Under the pieces are notes generated by a model. That model made no database searches. It saw only the letters and a list, made by a program, of their open reading frames with translations, and was not told the DNA's origin. A program made the position numbers and the translations under genes. Shown here piece after piece: positions 36,123 to 44,469 of a stretch of DNA of 64,000 nt. Numbering within the stretch: position 1 is the stretch's first letter; each line of letters opens with the position of its first letter. Origin of the DNA: Arthrobacter sp. 24S4-2 (lineage in GTDB: Bacteria; Actinomycetota; Actinomycetes; Actinomycetales; Micrococcaceae); contig NZ_CP040018.1 in NCBI RefSeq assembly GCF_005280255.1, forward strand, positions 434,001 through 498,000, in the 5' to 3' direction.

Positions 36123-36650
36123 TCACAAGGCGAAGTGCTTGAGGACATCTCTTGCCACTTGAACCGGTTTGCGTCTGGTTGTTTCGATGATGGCTTCGTC
36201 CAGGCCTGCCGCAGTAAGTGCGGAGTTGAGCTGGCGATAGCGCTTGAGGTGCCATTGAAGGCTGGAGTCTTGCTCGGGCGTGTAACGGCAGCGGAGCCGC
36301 TTTTCTGTCTCTTCTTCGGTGGCTATGAGACGGATGGGCCGGACGGGTAACTCGAATATGGCTCCGTAGCGCGCGCGGTCCTGGAGGGTGGCAATGACTC
36401 CACCGACGACGAGTTGCCGTGTGCCCGTGTTTTTGTAGTTGCGCCACACGGCGGCCATGTTGGCGGCCTCGGTCGCAGTGTTTGTGGGGTCATTTTCGCT
36501 TGGGGGCCATGAACGATGGAACCAATCGACATCCATCAGGCTGAATGGTTTCTGAGCCTGTGAAAGCAAGTCACCAATGTGGTCCAGGGTTGATGTTTTC
36601 CCGACGCCGTAGGTTCCGTTGAGGAAAATGACGAAGTCTGTTGGGCTCAC
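36123..36650 (-). CDS. P-loop kinase/ATPase-like protein
   Basis: 175 residues. Walker A is FLNGTYGVGKTS (Lys about residue 18), then SLMDVDWFHRSWPP and VVGGVIATLQDRARY, ending with an IIETTRRKPVQVARDVL helix. The layout is that of small AAA/chloramphenicol-phosphotransferase or gluconate-kinase-like P-loop enzymes. GTG 36650 puts the strand of the P-loop at the N-terminus as expected; the open frame extends 189 bases further without homology. Substrate unknown. Confidence 0.68.
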   Translation of the reverse strand: MSPTDFVIFLNGTYGVGKTSTLDHIGDLLSQAQKPFSLMDVDWFHRSWPPSENDPTNTATEAANMAAVWRNYKNTGTRQLVVGGVIATLQDRARYGAIFELPVRPIRLIATEEETEKRLRCRYTPEQDSSLQWHLKRYRQLNSALTAAGLDEAIIETTRRKPVQVARDVLKHFAL

Positions 36651-36786
36651 GTTGAGTCTCTCTGAAGCGGTTGTTGAGCAATCGAACGAACGGCACTCGG
36701 TCTGGGTCGGCAGGCTGGTCTTCGCCAAGTGAAGCATCTCCGGCTTAGTCCACCGATACCAAAAGATCAGCGGCGGCAGCGTCGCC

Positions 36787-37359
36787 TCAGCGGCCGGCCA
36801 GCTCCGGATCCCGGATCGGAGCAGCCCCCTGGGCGACACCGGACCGGAGATCTACCGCCCTGAACTTTTCGTCAAAGGTGTCCCCGCTGCCTCCACTGAG
36901 CGCGGAGGCGAAGGCCAGCAGGAAGTAGAGGGGCGCGAAGGACCAGCAGACGGACCTCCACCCACCGAGCCAGGCTCCCGACGTCGTGCCGTCCGCGATT
37001 CTGACGGACCTCATTCCCACAGCAGCATCACCAAGGCTACCGACGGTCCCACAGACCATCCCATAGGCAAACAGGACCACGAACCAGATGACAGCCAGGG
37101 CGGCGAAATACAGCCCGCCGCTGGAAAGCAGGGCCAGGGACAGCGAGCCCAACGCAAGGTTCTGGACCAGTGAGTTCAGCACGGCCATCAAGATGACGCC
37201 AACCACGATGACAACCACAGCATCCAGTCCACGGCCCCAGAAGTGCGGCCAGCCCGCTTTTGATACGTAGTAGGTGCCCGACGCCGGGTGGACGCGGACG
37301 GGGCGTCCATTGACGGCGTCGATCAGCCCGGTGTTGCTGCTGGATGATCTTCCTGCCAC
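36787..37359 (-). CDS. RDD-family membrane protein
   Basis: 190 residues with four predicted membrane segments. The RDD motif is recognisable as WGRGLDAVVVIVVG at residue 42 (Arg and Asp in the first segment), with the second conserved Asp in GSLGDAAVGMRSVRI. GTG start 7 bases after GGGGGAT. It lies 50 bases downstream of the wHTH gene 37410-37712 and shares its promoter (37780-37807). Confidence 0.75.
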   Translation of the reverse strand: MAGRSSSSNTGLIDAVNGRPVRVHPASGTYYVSKAGWPHFWGRGLDAVVVIVVGVILMAVLNSLVQNLALGSLSLALLSSGGLYFAALAVIWFVVLFAYGMVCGTVGSLGDAAVGMRSVRIADGTTSGAWLGGWRSVCWSFAPLYFLLAFASALSGGSGDTFDEKFRAVDLRSGVAQGAAPIRDPELAGR

Positions 37360-37409
37360 GGTGATATCCCCCTATTCCAATGCCGAATCAAAACAGACTG
37401 ACCTTACCT

Positions 37410-37712
37410 CTACTTGGAAATGGTTTTGGTCTGGAGAAGCAGGGAATGCAGGACTTCGGTGTTGAGGCTGAATTGACCTTCGTCGTGCAGGAGGATGCCA
37501 AGTTCCTGGAGCACAGCCAGGTGCGGCAAGGCTTCCTGTGCTGAAAACCCGATCAGGTCTTCGATCTCTTGGCCCGTATAGAAATGTCCGGCTTTGATGC
37601 TTCTGAGGATCGCCATCCTGGGTGCACGCCGGATGGCGTTCAGCGCGTGCAGGGCAGCCCCGCGGCCCCCGTTGGCCGGCGCTACAGGAGCCGTGATCAG
37701 TGCATTGGGCAT
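37410..37712 (-). CDS. Small winged-helix DNA-binding protein
   Basis: 100 residues. RRAPRMAILRSIKAGHFYTGQEIEDLIGFSAQEALPHLAVLQELGIL (cores RMAILRSIKAG, TGQEIEDLIGFS, LAVLQELGIL) is an ArsR/PadR-like winged helix. The N-terminus is a flexible 25 residues. It is the first gene after the GCGTCACGA-type promoter at 37807-37780, and is divergent from the YegP-like gene, which has its own copy of the signal. It may be a local regulator of the island. Confidence 0.72.
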   Translation of the reverse strand: MPNALITAPVAPANGGRGAALHALNAIRRAPRMAILRSIKAGHFYTGQEIEDLIGFSAQEALPHLAVLQELGILLHDEGQFSLNTEVLHSLLLQTKTISK

Positions 37713-37779
37713 GTCTGTCCTCTCATTCCCTGCACCCGCCGACTCGGGGAGTCTGCTGAAGCAGGAGCATCACTGTCTA

Positions 37780-37807
37780 TTACCGGACAGGGCCTGATTC
37801 GTGACGC
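37780..37807 (-). promoter_or_regulatory. Two-block promoter-like signal, copy B
   Basis: Minus strand: GCGTCACGA (37807-37799), 15 bases, GTAA (37783-37780). The wHTH start is about 70 bases on. Pairs divergently with copy A. Confidence 0.7.
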
Positions 37808-37842
37808 TGTGCGTTGGAAGGACGGGGTTCTCTGTCCGTTCG

Positions 37843-37870
37843 GCGTCACGAAATGCGGCGCGGCCGGTAC
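37843..37870 (+). promoter_or_regulatory. Two-block promoter-like signal, copy A
   Basis: GCGTCACGA (37843-37851), 15 bases, GTAC (37867-37870), 63 bases before the YegP-like gene. Confidence 0.7.
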
Positions 37871-37933
37871 TAAACCAAGACGGTTTTGTTGGAGTCGGGG
37901 CATGGAGGCCCCGCGTCAGGTTAGGAGAACGCC

Positions 37934-38179
37934 ATGGCCGCTGGCTTTGAATTGTATTTGGACGGGGAGGGGGACCACAGGTTCCGGTTGGTCGCAGTGG
38001 ATGGTTCGGTGATGCTTACCTCGGAGGCTTACGCTCAGGAGGATGCCGCGATCGCCGGTATCTGGGCCGTTCAAGAAGTCGCGGCCACCGGGAGCATCGT
38101 GGATCTCACTGGCTCGAACGCACCCGAGGCGGTCTCGATGCCCCACTGGCCGCTGCATGCGACTGGAGGTCGCTCATGA
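37934..38179 (+). CDS. YegP-like (DUF1508) small protein
   Basis: 81 residues with one DUF1508 unit: FELYLDGEGDHRFRLVAVDGSVMLTSEAYAQEDAAIAGI (cores FELYLDGEGDHRFRL, SEAYAQEDAAIAGI). These small domains are found in stress-associated proteins of unknown mechanism. AGGAGA lies 5 bases before the ATG. The stop overlaps the next small gene (ATGA), so the two are coupled, and copy A of the promoter signal is upstream. Confidence 0.75.
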   Translation: MAAGFELYLDGEGDHRFRLVAVDGSVMLTSEAYAQEDAAIAGIWAVQEVAATGSIVDLTGSNAPEAVSMPHWPLHATGGRS

Positions 38180-38328
38180 CTGGTCCGATAGTCGGGACAG
38201 GGGCGGAGTCCTTTTGGACGAGGGCCACGAACATCTACCCCGGCTGTAGCTGCCCGCGATGGCGCTACCACCCCGCGTACCCGAAACCAACGGATCCGTA
38301 CTGCCCTGAACACGGTAACAACGGCTAA
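38176..38328 (+). CDS. 50-residue Cys/His-rich micro-protein
   Basis: Begins MTGPIVGTGAESFWTRATNI and carries YPGCSCPRW, then DPYCPEHGNNG at the end: C-x-C ... C-x2-H, a possible zinc knuckle. It starts inside the YegP-like stop codon (ATGA overlap), which supports it as a real coupled gene. No family recognised. Confidence 0.55.
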   Translation: MTGPIVGTGAESFWTRATNIYPGCSCPRWRYHPAYPKPTDPYCPEHGNNG

Positions 38329-38762
38329 CTTGCGCCACGCCCAGTTCCGCGACGCGAAGGGCGCGATCAAATCATCTTTAGCCGTCTCCGCGGTGACCCG
38401 ACACCGCGCTAGAGATGGAGTCTCACTGAAGGCGCTGACGGTCAGGACGTTCTTCTGCAGGACTTGGGGTAATTAATCCCGGACTGGGTTCGGCCCGGAC
38501 AAGGGATGCAAGTCATGTTCGGGCAGTCCCTATGCTGGGATTATCGGCCGGCTTCCGCTTGTATGACGGCTCGCTCTCAGGGAGGCAATGCGCTTCCGAC
38601 TGAAGCTACTCGCTTCACGATTTGACGCCCCTGGTGTACCAATGTTGTGCTGCGGAGACGTGGGGCATCCGCGGGCAAGGATTATTTGGCCCATAGGGTA
38701 ACCATGACGGTTTTGTTGCCAACCTTTGGGATCGGGCGGCTTCAGCGCCGTTGGTGAGAGCG
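38329..38762. other. Gene-free stretch with one variant promoter signal
   Basis: About 430 bases between the micro-protein and the convergent racemase. No credible open frame. At 38612-38639 (plus strand) lies GCTTCACGA, 15 bases, GTAC: one mismatch from the shared two-block signal. No gene follows on that strand before the racemase, so it might drive a non-coding RNA or be a relic. Confidence 0.45.
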
Positions 38763-39506
38763 TCAGGGCGCGGCAGTAGCATCCGCTACCGCCAACGGCC
38801 AGCCGGTGATGGTCTTGGCGCGAGGAGTGGCGTACGTCCGGACTTTTGACGTGGACAACCCCATCCGCACGAGCGACTCCGCGATAGTGACGGCGGCGGC
38901 CACCCCGTCCACCACTGGCACTGAAGCCCTGTGCCGGATCTGCTCGTCCAGCCCTGCCATGCCGCCGCAGCCCAGGACAATGACCTCTGCCTTGTCTTCT
39001 GTTACCGCGAGCAGCGACTGCTCCACGATGGCTTCGATTGCGCGGTCCGGGTCCTCTTCCAACTCCAGGACTGCCAGCCCGCTGGCGCGGACAGACGCGC
39101 AGCGGGCATCGAGTCCGGCAAGCCTCAGCCGGTCTTCGATCAAGGGCACGGTCCGGTCCAGGGTGGTGACCACCGAATATTTGTGCCCGAGGAACATCGC
39201 AGTGCTGGCAGCGGCCTCGGTGATGTCAACTACCGGAACGTCGAGGAGTTCCTGCAGTCCTTCGCGACCGTGTTCGCCATAGCCGGCCTGGATCACAGCG
39301 TCGTACGGCCCCTCATAGGACAGCACCGTGTCCATCACGCCGATGGCTGCGAGATAGCTTTCGAAATTTCCTTCGCAGGAATCGGCACCGAACCGGGGCG
39401 TGAGTCCGATGATTTCCGTTCCTGCGGCCGCAACCTGCCGTGCCTGGGCGGCGATGGTGTCGGTCATGGACTGGGTTGTGTTGACGTTGGCAACGAGAAT
39501 TCGCAT
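38763..39506 (-). CDS. Asp/Glu/hydantoin racemase family protein
   Basis: 247 residues. MRILVANVNTTQSMTD is the family opening; PVVDITEAA and IVLGCGGMAGL are active-site segments. The second catalytic Cys (LGCGG) is present but the first is not: the stretch usually AC(F/Y)GD reads AGYGEHG. It is divergent from an RpiR regulator that is followed by an NCS1 permease, a grouping typical of hydantoin, allantoin or pyrimidine use, so a heterocyclic nitrogen compound is the probable substrate (inference). Confidence 0.8.
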   Translation of the reverse strand: MRILVANVNTTQSMTDTIAAQARQVAAAGTEIIGLTPRFGADSCEGNFESYLAAIGVMDTVLSYEGPYDAVIQAGYGEHGREGLQELLDVPVVDITEAAASTAMFLGHKYSVVTTLDRTVPLIEDRLRLAGLDARCASVRASGLAVLELEEDPDRAIEAIVEQSLLAVTEDKAEVIVLGCGGMAGLDEQIRHRASVPVVDGVAAAVTIAESLVRMGLSTSKVRTYATPRAKTITGWPLAVADATAAP

Positions 39507-39628
39507 GGTTCCTTTCCTGCAGTCTGGCGTTGAGGGTTTGAAGCTGCTCTCTCAGAAGTATGCCCCGGATGGATACTGTTCGCGGAGCCGGTGATTGACC
39601 TTGCCGTGCGCCGTGAGACGGTTGTTTC

Positions 39629-40453
39629 ATGAGGATCGACGAGCGAATCGAACAACACTATTCGGGACTAGGGCCGCAGGAGCAGAAGGCCGCCGACACT
39701 CTGCTGGACCGCCTGGGCGACCTGGCTGTCTACAACGCGGCCGAGCTCGCCCAGCTGAGCGGCGTCTCCAAGGCAACCATGAGCAGGCTCTTCCGCCGCC
39801 TGGGGTTCGCGGATTTCAACGAGGTCAAGGAACACACCCGGAGCCTGCGGTCCAGCGGAGTGCCGCTCGCCACGCAGGAAGCCGACGGCCGAATCCCCCT
39901 GCATTCGGCAACGGAACAGCACAACCTGAACCGGCTTTTCGACACGCTCGACGACGATCGCCTCCTCAAGGTGACGCAGCAATTGGCCAAGGCCCGGAAC
40001 GTCCTGCTGATCGGCTTCCGCAACAGCTTCCCTGTAGCCCTCCACCTCCGGCAGCAGCTCCTGCAATGCCGTGCCTCGGTAAATCTGGCTCCACAGCCGG
40101 GCCAAAGCGTGGGTGAAGAACTGGCAGGGCTGGACGCAAACGACATCGTCGTCCTGCTCGGCTTCCGGCGCAGGCCGGACGGCTTCCACCAGGTCCTGAA
40201 AGCCGCCACCGCCACCGGCGCGAGCACCATCCTGATCGCCGACCCCAGCGCCCGCTGGCTTGCAGCGGAGGCCTCCCTCTGGATCGAGTGCCCCGTGGAG
40301 AGCAGCGCCGCCTTCGACAGCTACGCCTCTGCGATGAGCCTCATGAGCGTCCTCGCGAACGGAGTGCTGGCAGCGAGGGGCCGGTCGGGAAGGGACCGCG
40401 TCAGGGAAATCACCGGCGTCTTCGACTCGCTGGGAGAGATCGAGCGGCGGTGA
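39629..40453 (+). CDS. MurR/RpiR-family transcriptional regulator
   Basis: 274 residues: N-terminal helix-turn-helix (AELAQLSGVSKATMSRLFRRLGF about 39-61, cores QLSGVSKATMSRLFRRLGF) and a C-terminal SIS domain (ARNVLLIGFRNSFPVALHL, then NDIVVLLGFRRRPDG). It probably controls the divergent racemase gene and the permease downstream, with a ligand from that pathway. Confidence 0.88.
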   Translation: MRIDERIEQHYSGLGPQEQKAADTLLDRLGDLAVYNAAELAQLSGVSKATMSRLFRRLGFADFNEVKEHTRSLRSSGVPLATQEADGRIPLHSATEQHNLNRLFDTLDDDRLLKVTQQLAKARNVLLIGFRNSFPVALHLRQQLLQCRASVNLAPQPGQSVGEELAGLDANDIVVLLGFRRRPDGFHQVLKAATATGASTILIADPSARWLAAEASLWIECPVESSAAFDSYASAMSLMSVLANGVLAARGRSGRDRVREITGVFDSLGEIERR

Positions 40454-40582
40454 ATCCCCGCGCGCGGGCAAAGCGTAAAGAAGAATTAGCGGCCCGGAAA
40501 CGACACTGAAACATCTGTTCCATTCAATTGAATCAGTGAAACGACTGCCCCTGTCGTGGATGACCCTGATTCGAGGAAACCG

Positions 40583-42153
40583 ATGGCCGAAGCACAACTC
40601 GCCCCAGAGCAAACTGGTGCGCCCGGCACCCTGCTTGGCAGTCCGATTGACGAAGCCGCCGAACACCGTGATCCGCGGCTGAGCAACGAAGACCTGGCGC
40701 CCCTGAAAAACCAGAGCTGGAGCAGCTACAACCTGTTCGCCTTCTGGATGTCGGACGTTCACAGCATCGGCGGCTACGTGACGGCGGGCAGCCTCTTCGC
40801 CCTCGGCCTGGCCAGCTGGCAGGTCCTGGTCGCCCTGCTGGTGGGCATCGTGATCGTCCAGTTCTTTTGCAACCTGGTGGCCAAGCCCAGCCAGAAGACC
40901 GGTGTGCCGTATCCGGTGATCAACCGGGCAGTCTTCGGCGTCAAGGGCGCCAACATCCCGGCCATCATCCGCGGCCTGATTGCCGTCGCCTGGTACGGCG
41001 TGCAGACCTTCCTGGCCTCCGAGGCCTTGGTGATCGTGTTCTTGAAGTTCTTCCCGGCCATGAAACCGTTGTACGACGTCCAGCACTACGGCTTCCTCGG
41101 CCTTTCCGCCCTGGGCTGGATTTGCTACGGAATCCTCTGGGTGGCCCAGGCTGCACTGTTCTGGAACGGCATGGAAAGCATCCGCAAGTTCATCGACTTC
41201 GCCGGTCCTGCCGTCTACGTGGTCATGGTGGTCTTGGCGATCTACTTGGTATCCAAGGCCGGCATCGGCAATATCAGCCTCAACTTGTCCGCCGGCGCGC
41301 CGTTGGACTTCGCGGCGTCCATCCCGGTCACGATTTCCGCGATCGCGCTGGTGGTGTCCTATTTCTCCGGACCCATGCTGAACTTTGGCGACTTCGCCCG
41401 GTACGGCAAGAGCTTCAAGGCGGTCAAGAAAGGCAATCTCCTGGGCCTGCCGGTCAACTTCCTGTTCTTCTCGCTCCTGACGGTCATCACGGCGTCGGCC
41501 ACGATCCCCGTCTTCGGCCACCTCATCACGGACCCCGTGAAGACCGTTCAGGAAATCGACTCGGTCTTCGCCGTGCTGCTCGGCGGGCTGACCTTTGTCA
41601 TCGCGACCGTGGGCATCAACATCGTGGCCAACTTCATCTCGCCGGCGTTCGACTTCTCCAACGTCAGACCGCAGAAGATCAGCTGGCGCATGGGCGGCAT
41701 GATCGCCGCCGTCGGATCCGTCATCCTGACCCCGTGGAACTGGTACTCGAACGACGACGCCATCCACTACACGCTCGGCGTACTCGGCGCACTGATCGGC
41801 CCCTCTTCGGCATCCTGATCGCGGGCTACTACCTCGTGGGCAAGCAGAAGGTGTGGGTTGAGGACATGTACACGATGCAGCCCAGCGGCAAGTACTGGTT
41901 CCGCAACGGCTACAACCCCAACGCGGTCAAGTCAGTGGCCATCAGCGGCATCGTCTCCATTGCTTCGGTGTTGATCCCCAAGATGCTGCTGGACTCGGGA
42001 GCCACCACGGTCAACGCCACATGGATCGGCAACTACAGCTGGTTCCTTGGCTGCGCACTGGGCCTGCTGACCTTCTGGTACTTCGAAAAGCGCTCCCCGA
42101 TGATCAGCTTGGAGCCGAACGGCGTCGAGGCGAACGACGGTGCACTGGTCTAA
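40583..42153 (+). CDS. NCS1-family nucleobase/hydantoin/allantoin permease, one frame break
   Basis: About 523 residues when joined, twelve membrane segments. Family signatures: LKNQSWSSYNLFAFWMSD at the N-terminus, VPYPVINRAVFGVKGANIP, and SWRMGGMIAAVGSVILTPWNW. One base is missing in CCCC at 41800-41803; restored, LGALIGP continues as LFGILIAGYYLVGKQKVWVEDMY. Sodium- or proton-coupled uptake of a nucleobase-like compound. ATG 40583 follows GAGGAAA. Downstream of the RpiR gene by 130 bases. Confidence 0.85.
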
Positions 42154-42271
42154 GAGGAGGTTGCGGATGGGCCGGGGCCCAGAGTGGATTGTCCGTGGAC
42201 ATGAGGGCCGGAGCTGTCCGGGAGGACGAAGGCCGGCCAGCGCAACGTCCTGGCGTTGTGCGGGCTAATGG

Positions 42272-42658
42272 CTAATAGATCTCGGTGATGTGCGACCAGA
42301 CCGCCCGCCAGGCACCGTCGGTCAGCTCATAGAGGTCCGTGTGCCAGTAGCTTGCTGGGGGCATCGGAGATCCTCCGAAAATCACTTCCCTGCGTGCCTG
42401 ATAGCGCAGGACGGCGGCGTCCCCGTGGAACCGCACAGCGATGTCTCCTGGTTCCCACCGCACATACTGGACGGTTCCGGACTCCACCGCAGAGAGGTAC
42501 TCGTCCCGGCTCATGTTCTCGCCGATCGCCGTGATGATCTGAAAGGCCGGACTGTGAAGTAACCGGGCGACAGCCATATCTCCCGAGACCAGAGCCTGAA
42601 TCCGGGTTCGCTCGACTGAGCGCAGCTGCTCTGTTGGATCTGCCAGCGGGTTGTTCAT
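42272..42658 (-). CDS. NTF2/SnoaL-like small protein (DUF4440 type)
   Basis: 128 residues. SVERTRIQALVSGDMAVARLLHSPAFQIITAIG opens the cone-shaped fold (cores RTRIQALVSGD, LLHSPAFQI), then YLSAVESGTVQY and AVLRYQARRE, ending GAWRAVWSHITEI. ATG 42658 follows AAAGGAAC by 2-3 bases. A paralogue lies at 43969-44354 on the other side of the sigma gene. Stand-alone NTF2-like proteins bind or turn over small molecules; in ECF41/ECF56 sigma factors the same fold acts as a sensor. Confidence 0.75.
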   Translation of the reverse strand: MNNPLADPTEQLRSVERTRIQALVSGDMAVARLLHSPAFQIITAIGENMSRDEYLSAVESGTVQYVRWEPGDIAVRFHGDAAVLRYQARREVIFGGSPMPPASYWHTDLYELTDGAWRAVWSHITEIY

Positions 42659-42887
42659 TGTTCCTTTCATCCGGCCGGATGCGAACGTTTCGAAATAGCC
42701 GAAGACAAGTCGGCTTATATTTTGGCACGACAGGGGAGAGGCAGGGTTCCAGCGGCTTTCTTGCTCTCTCCGTTCCGTTCCAACGCCGAATCCAAGGCGC
42801 GATGGGGCTTGTTGTCCCCACGAATAAGGATTCCAGTTCGGCTGGAGTCGCGTCATTTATGAAGATAATTCGGGAGATTGTCTACAT

Positions 42888-43949
42888 GTGAGTAGGATCA
42901 CTACCTGGGGGAAAGACACAGTCTCAACGTGGAGGGCATGTGGAAAAGATCCGCCTCAGTGTGATGACGGCCCTGATGTGAGCGCTCACGACGTGGCCGA
43001 GACCCGGGAGAGCGCCTCTCAGGCCCTCCCTGATCCGGACGGTGAGGCCGGAATTGTCCGAGCCAGCGCCGCGGCAGACCCTCATGCGATGACGATGCTG
43101 CACCTGGAACATTGGGATGCCGGCGTTGCTTTTGCCTACAGCCTGACCAGGGACCATAACGACGCCGAAGAACTGGCGGCACATGCCTTCCTCAAGGTCC
43201 TGTCCGCTATGCGGTCAGGGAAGGGCCCTACAGGTCCCTTTCGTCCCTACTTTTTCCGTGCTATCCGTACCAGCACAGCGGATCACTGGCGCAGGCGAAG
43301 CTACGAATACGCCACGGAACACGTTCCCGAAACTTCGGCCGAAGACGGTGGATACGCACATGTTGACGGGATGCGGGAACGGGCCATGGCATCGCGGGCC
43401 TTCGCGGCACTTCCCCGGCGATGGCAACAAGTTCTTTGGCATGTGGATGTGGTTGGGCTCCGACCACGGCAACTGGCGCCGATCCTGGAAATCGAGGCCA
43501 ATGCTGTTTCCGCGTTGGTGCGAAGGGCGCGCCGTGGACTGCGCGAAGCCTACCTCGTTGAATATGTAGGGAGTGCAGCCGGGGAACGATGCCGGGAGTA
43601 TTTGCCACTGCTGGCCCGTATGGTGATGGATACCGCCTCGCGCCGTGACATTTTGAAGGTGAATCTGCACCGCCATGTTTGTTCGGACTGTACAGCCGCC
43701 GCGCAGGGCCTGCGTGAAGTGCATTCACGAATGCGGGCTGCCGGCACGCCGCTGGTCTTTGGTGCAGTGATTTCGATGCACATGGCAGGGCACTTGGATA
43801 CCGGCATATCCGTCCAGGGGTTCCTTCACGCTTCCGGCGTAGCCGATGTTGTGGAACGAATGAGCACCCTCACGGACGTGAAGAAGGCGATTCTCGGGGC
43901 CGCCGTGCCAGTGCTGCATGGGTTGGCGCGCACATTGGGACTTCGGTAA
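42888..43949 (+). CDS. ECF-like sigma factor fused to a zinc-binding anti-sigma-like domain (paralogue 1)
   Basis: 353 residues. Sigma region 2 (about 65-140) includes LEHWDAGVAFAYSLTRDHNDAEELAAHAF and PFRPYFFRAIRTSTADHWRRR (cores DAEELAAHAFLKVL, RAIRTSTADHWRR). Region 4 (about 165-220) has FAALPRRWQQVLWHVDVVG and EANAVSALVRRARRGLREAYL (cores LPRRWQQVLWHVDV, NAVSALVRRARRGL). The C-terminal part holds LHRHVCSDCTAAA, an H-x3-C-x2-C pattern like anti-sigma ZAS domains. GTG 42888 is 11 bases after GGGAG. Flanked on both sides by NTF2-like genes. It lacks a clear copy of the shared promoter. Confidence 0.82.
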   Translation: MSRITTWGKDTVSTWRACGKDPPQCDDGPDVSAHDVAETRESASQALPDPDGEAGIVRASAAADPHAMTMLHLEHWDAGVAFAYSLTRDHNDAEELAAHAFLKVLSAMRSGKGPTGPFRPYFFRAIRTSTADHWRRRSYEYATEHVPETSAEDGGYAHVDGMRERAMASRAFAALPRRWQQVLWHVDVVGLRPRQLAPILEIEANAVSALVRRARRGLREAYLVEYVGSAAGERCREYLPLLARMVMDTASRRDILKVNLHRHVCSDCTAAAQGLREVHSRMRAAGTPLVFGAVISMHMAGHLDTGISVQGFLHASGVADVVERMSTLTDVKKAILGAAVPVLHGLARTLGLR

Positions 43950-43968
43950 CCGTTCCAGTTCCGAAGGC

Positions 43969-44354
43969 TCATCGGACCGCTGTTGCCTGAGACCACACCG
44001 CCTGCCAGATGGGCCCCTCCCTCTCGAAGCAGGCAGTGTGCCAGTATGCTCTGCGCGGGACGGGCTGACCATCATGGGTCGCCTCAAGTTCGGCCCGGTA
44101 TCGAAGTACCGCCAAGTTGCCGTTGACGCGAACGGACATCTCCCCGGGTTCGAACATTGCGTAGTCAATGCGGCCGCTTTCTATCGCACCGAGATACTGA
44201 TCCCGCGTCATCGAAACCCCGTCCGGCGTCACCAGATGGAAGTCCCGGCTGTGGAGGGGCGGGCAAGGATTATGTCGGCGGTCACGAGAGCGTTCAGCCG
44301 TATCCTTTCAATGGACCGAAGGTGCTCAGCTGTCGGGTCTATCCGGGACTGAAT
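43969..44354 (-). CDS. NTF2/SnoaL-like small protein, paralogue, one frame break
   Basis: About 128 residues when joined: SIERIRLNALVTADIILARP, then LHSRDFHLVTPDGVSMTRDQYLGAIESG (cores RIRLNALVTAD, MTRDQYLGAIESG) and IWQAVWSQATAVR. One base is missing in the GGGG at 44256-44259 (plus strand). No ATG or GTG begins the frame; an ATT at 44354 sits behind AAGGAAG and may be the start or mark a further error. Clear paralogue of 42272-42658. Confidence 0.6.
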
Positions 44355-44469
44355 GGTTGCTTCCTTGCTTTCGATAACTGGCGGCAGACTCTGCCGACTG
44401 ACTCATGGACGATGCGCCGCTCAGCCGCATTGGCAAATAAGTATGAGTGGCTGCCGTTCTGATAGCGTG

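Noticed and set aside
39668..41767. A 699-residue open frame on the minus strand
   Set aside because: Shadow of the RpiR and NCS1 permease genes; no ribosome site and no family.
42849..42877. A GCGTCA half-site upstream of sigma-1
   Set aside because: The following bases (TTT) and the lack of GTAA at 15 nt do not fit the two-block pattern.
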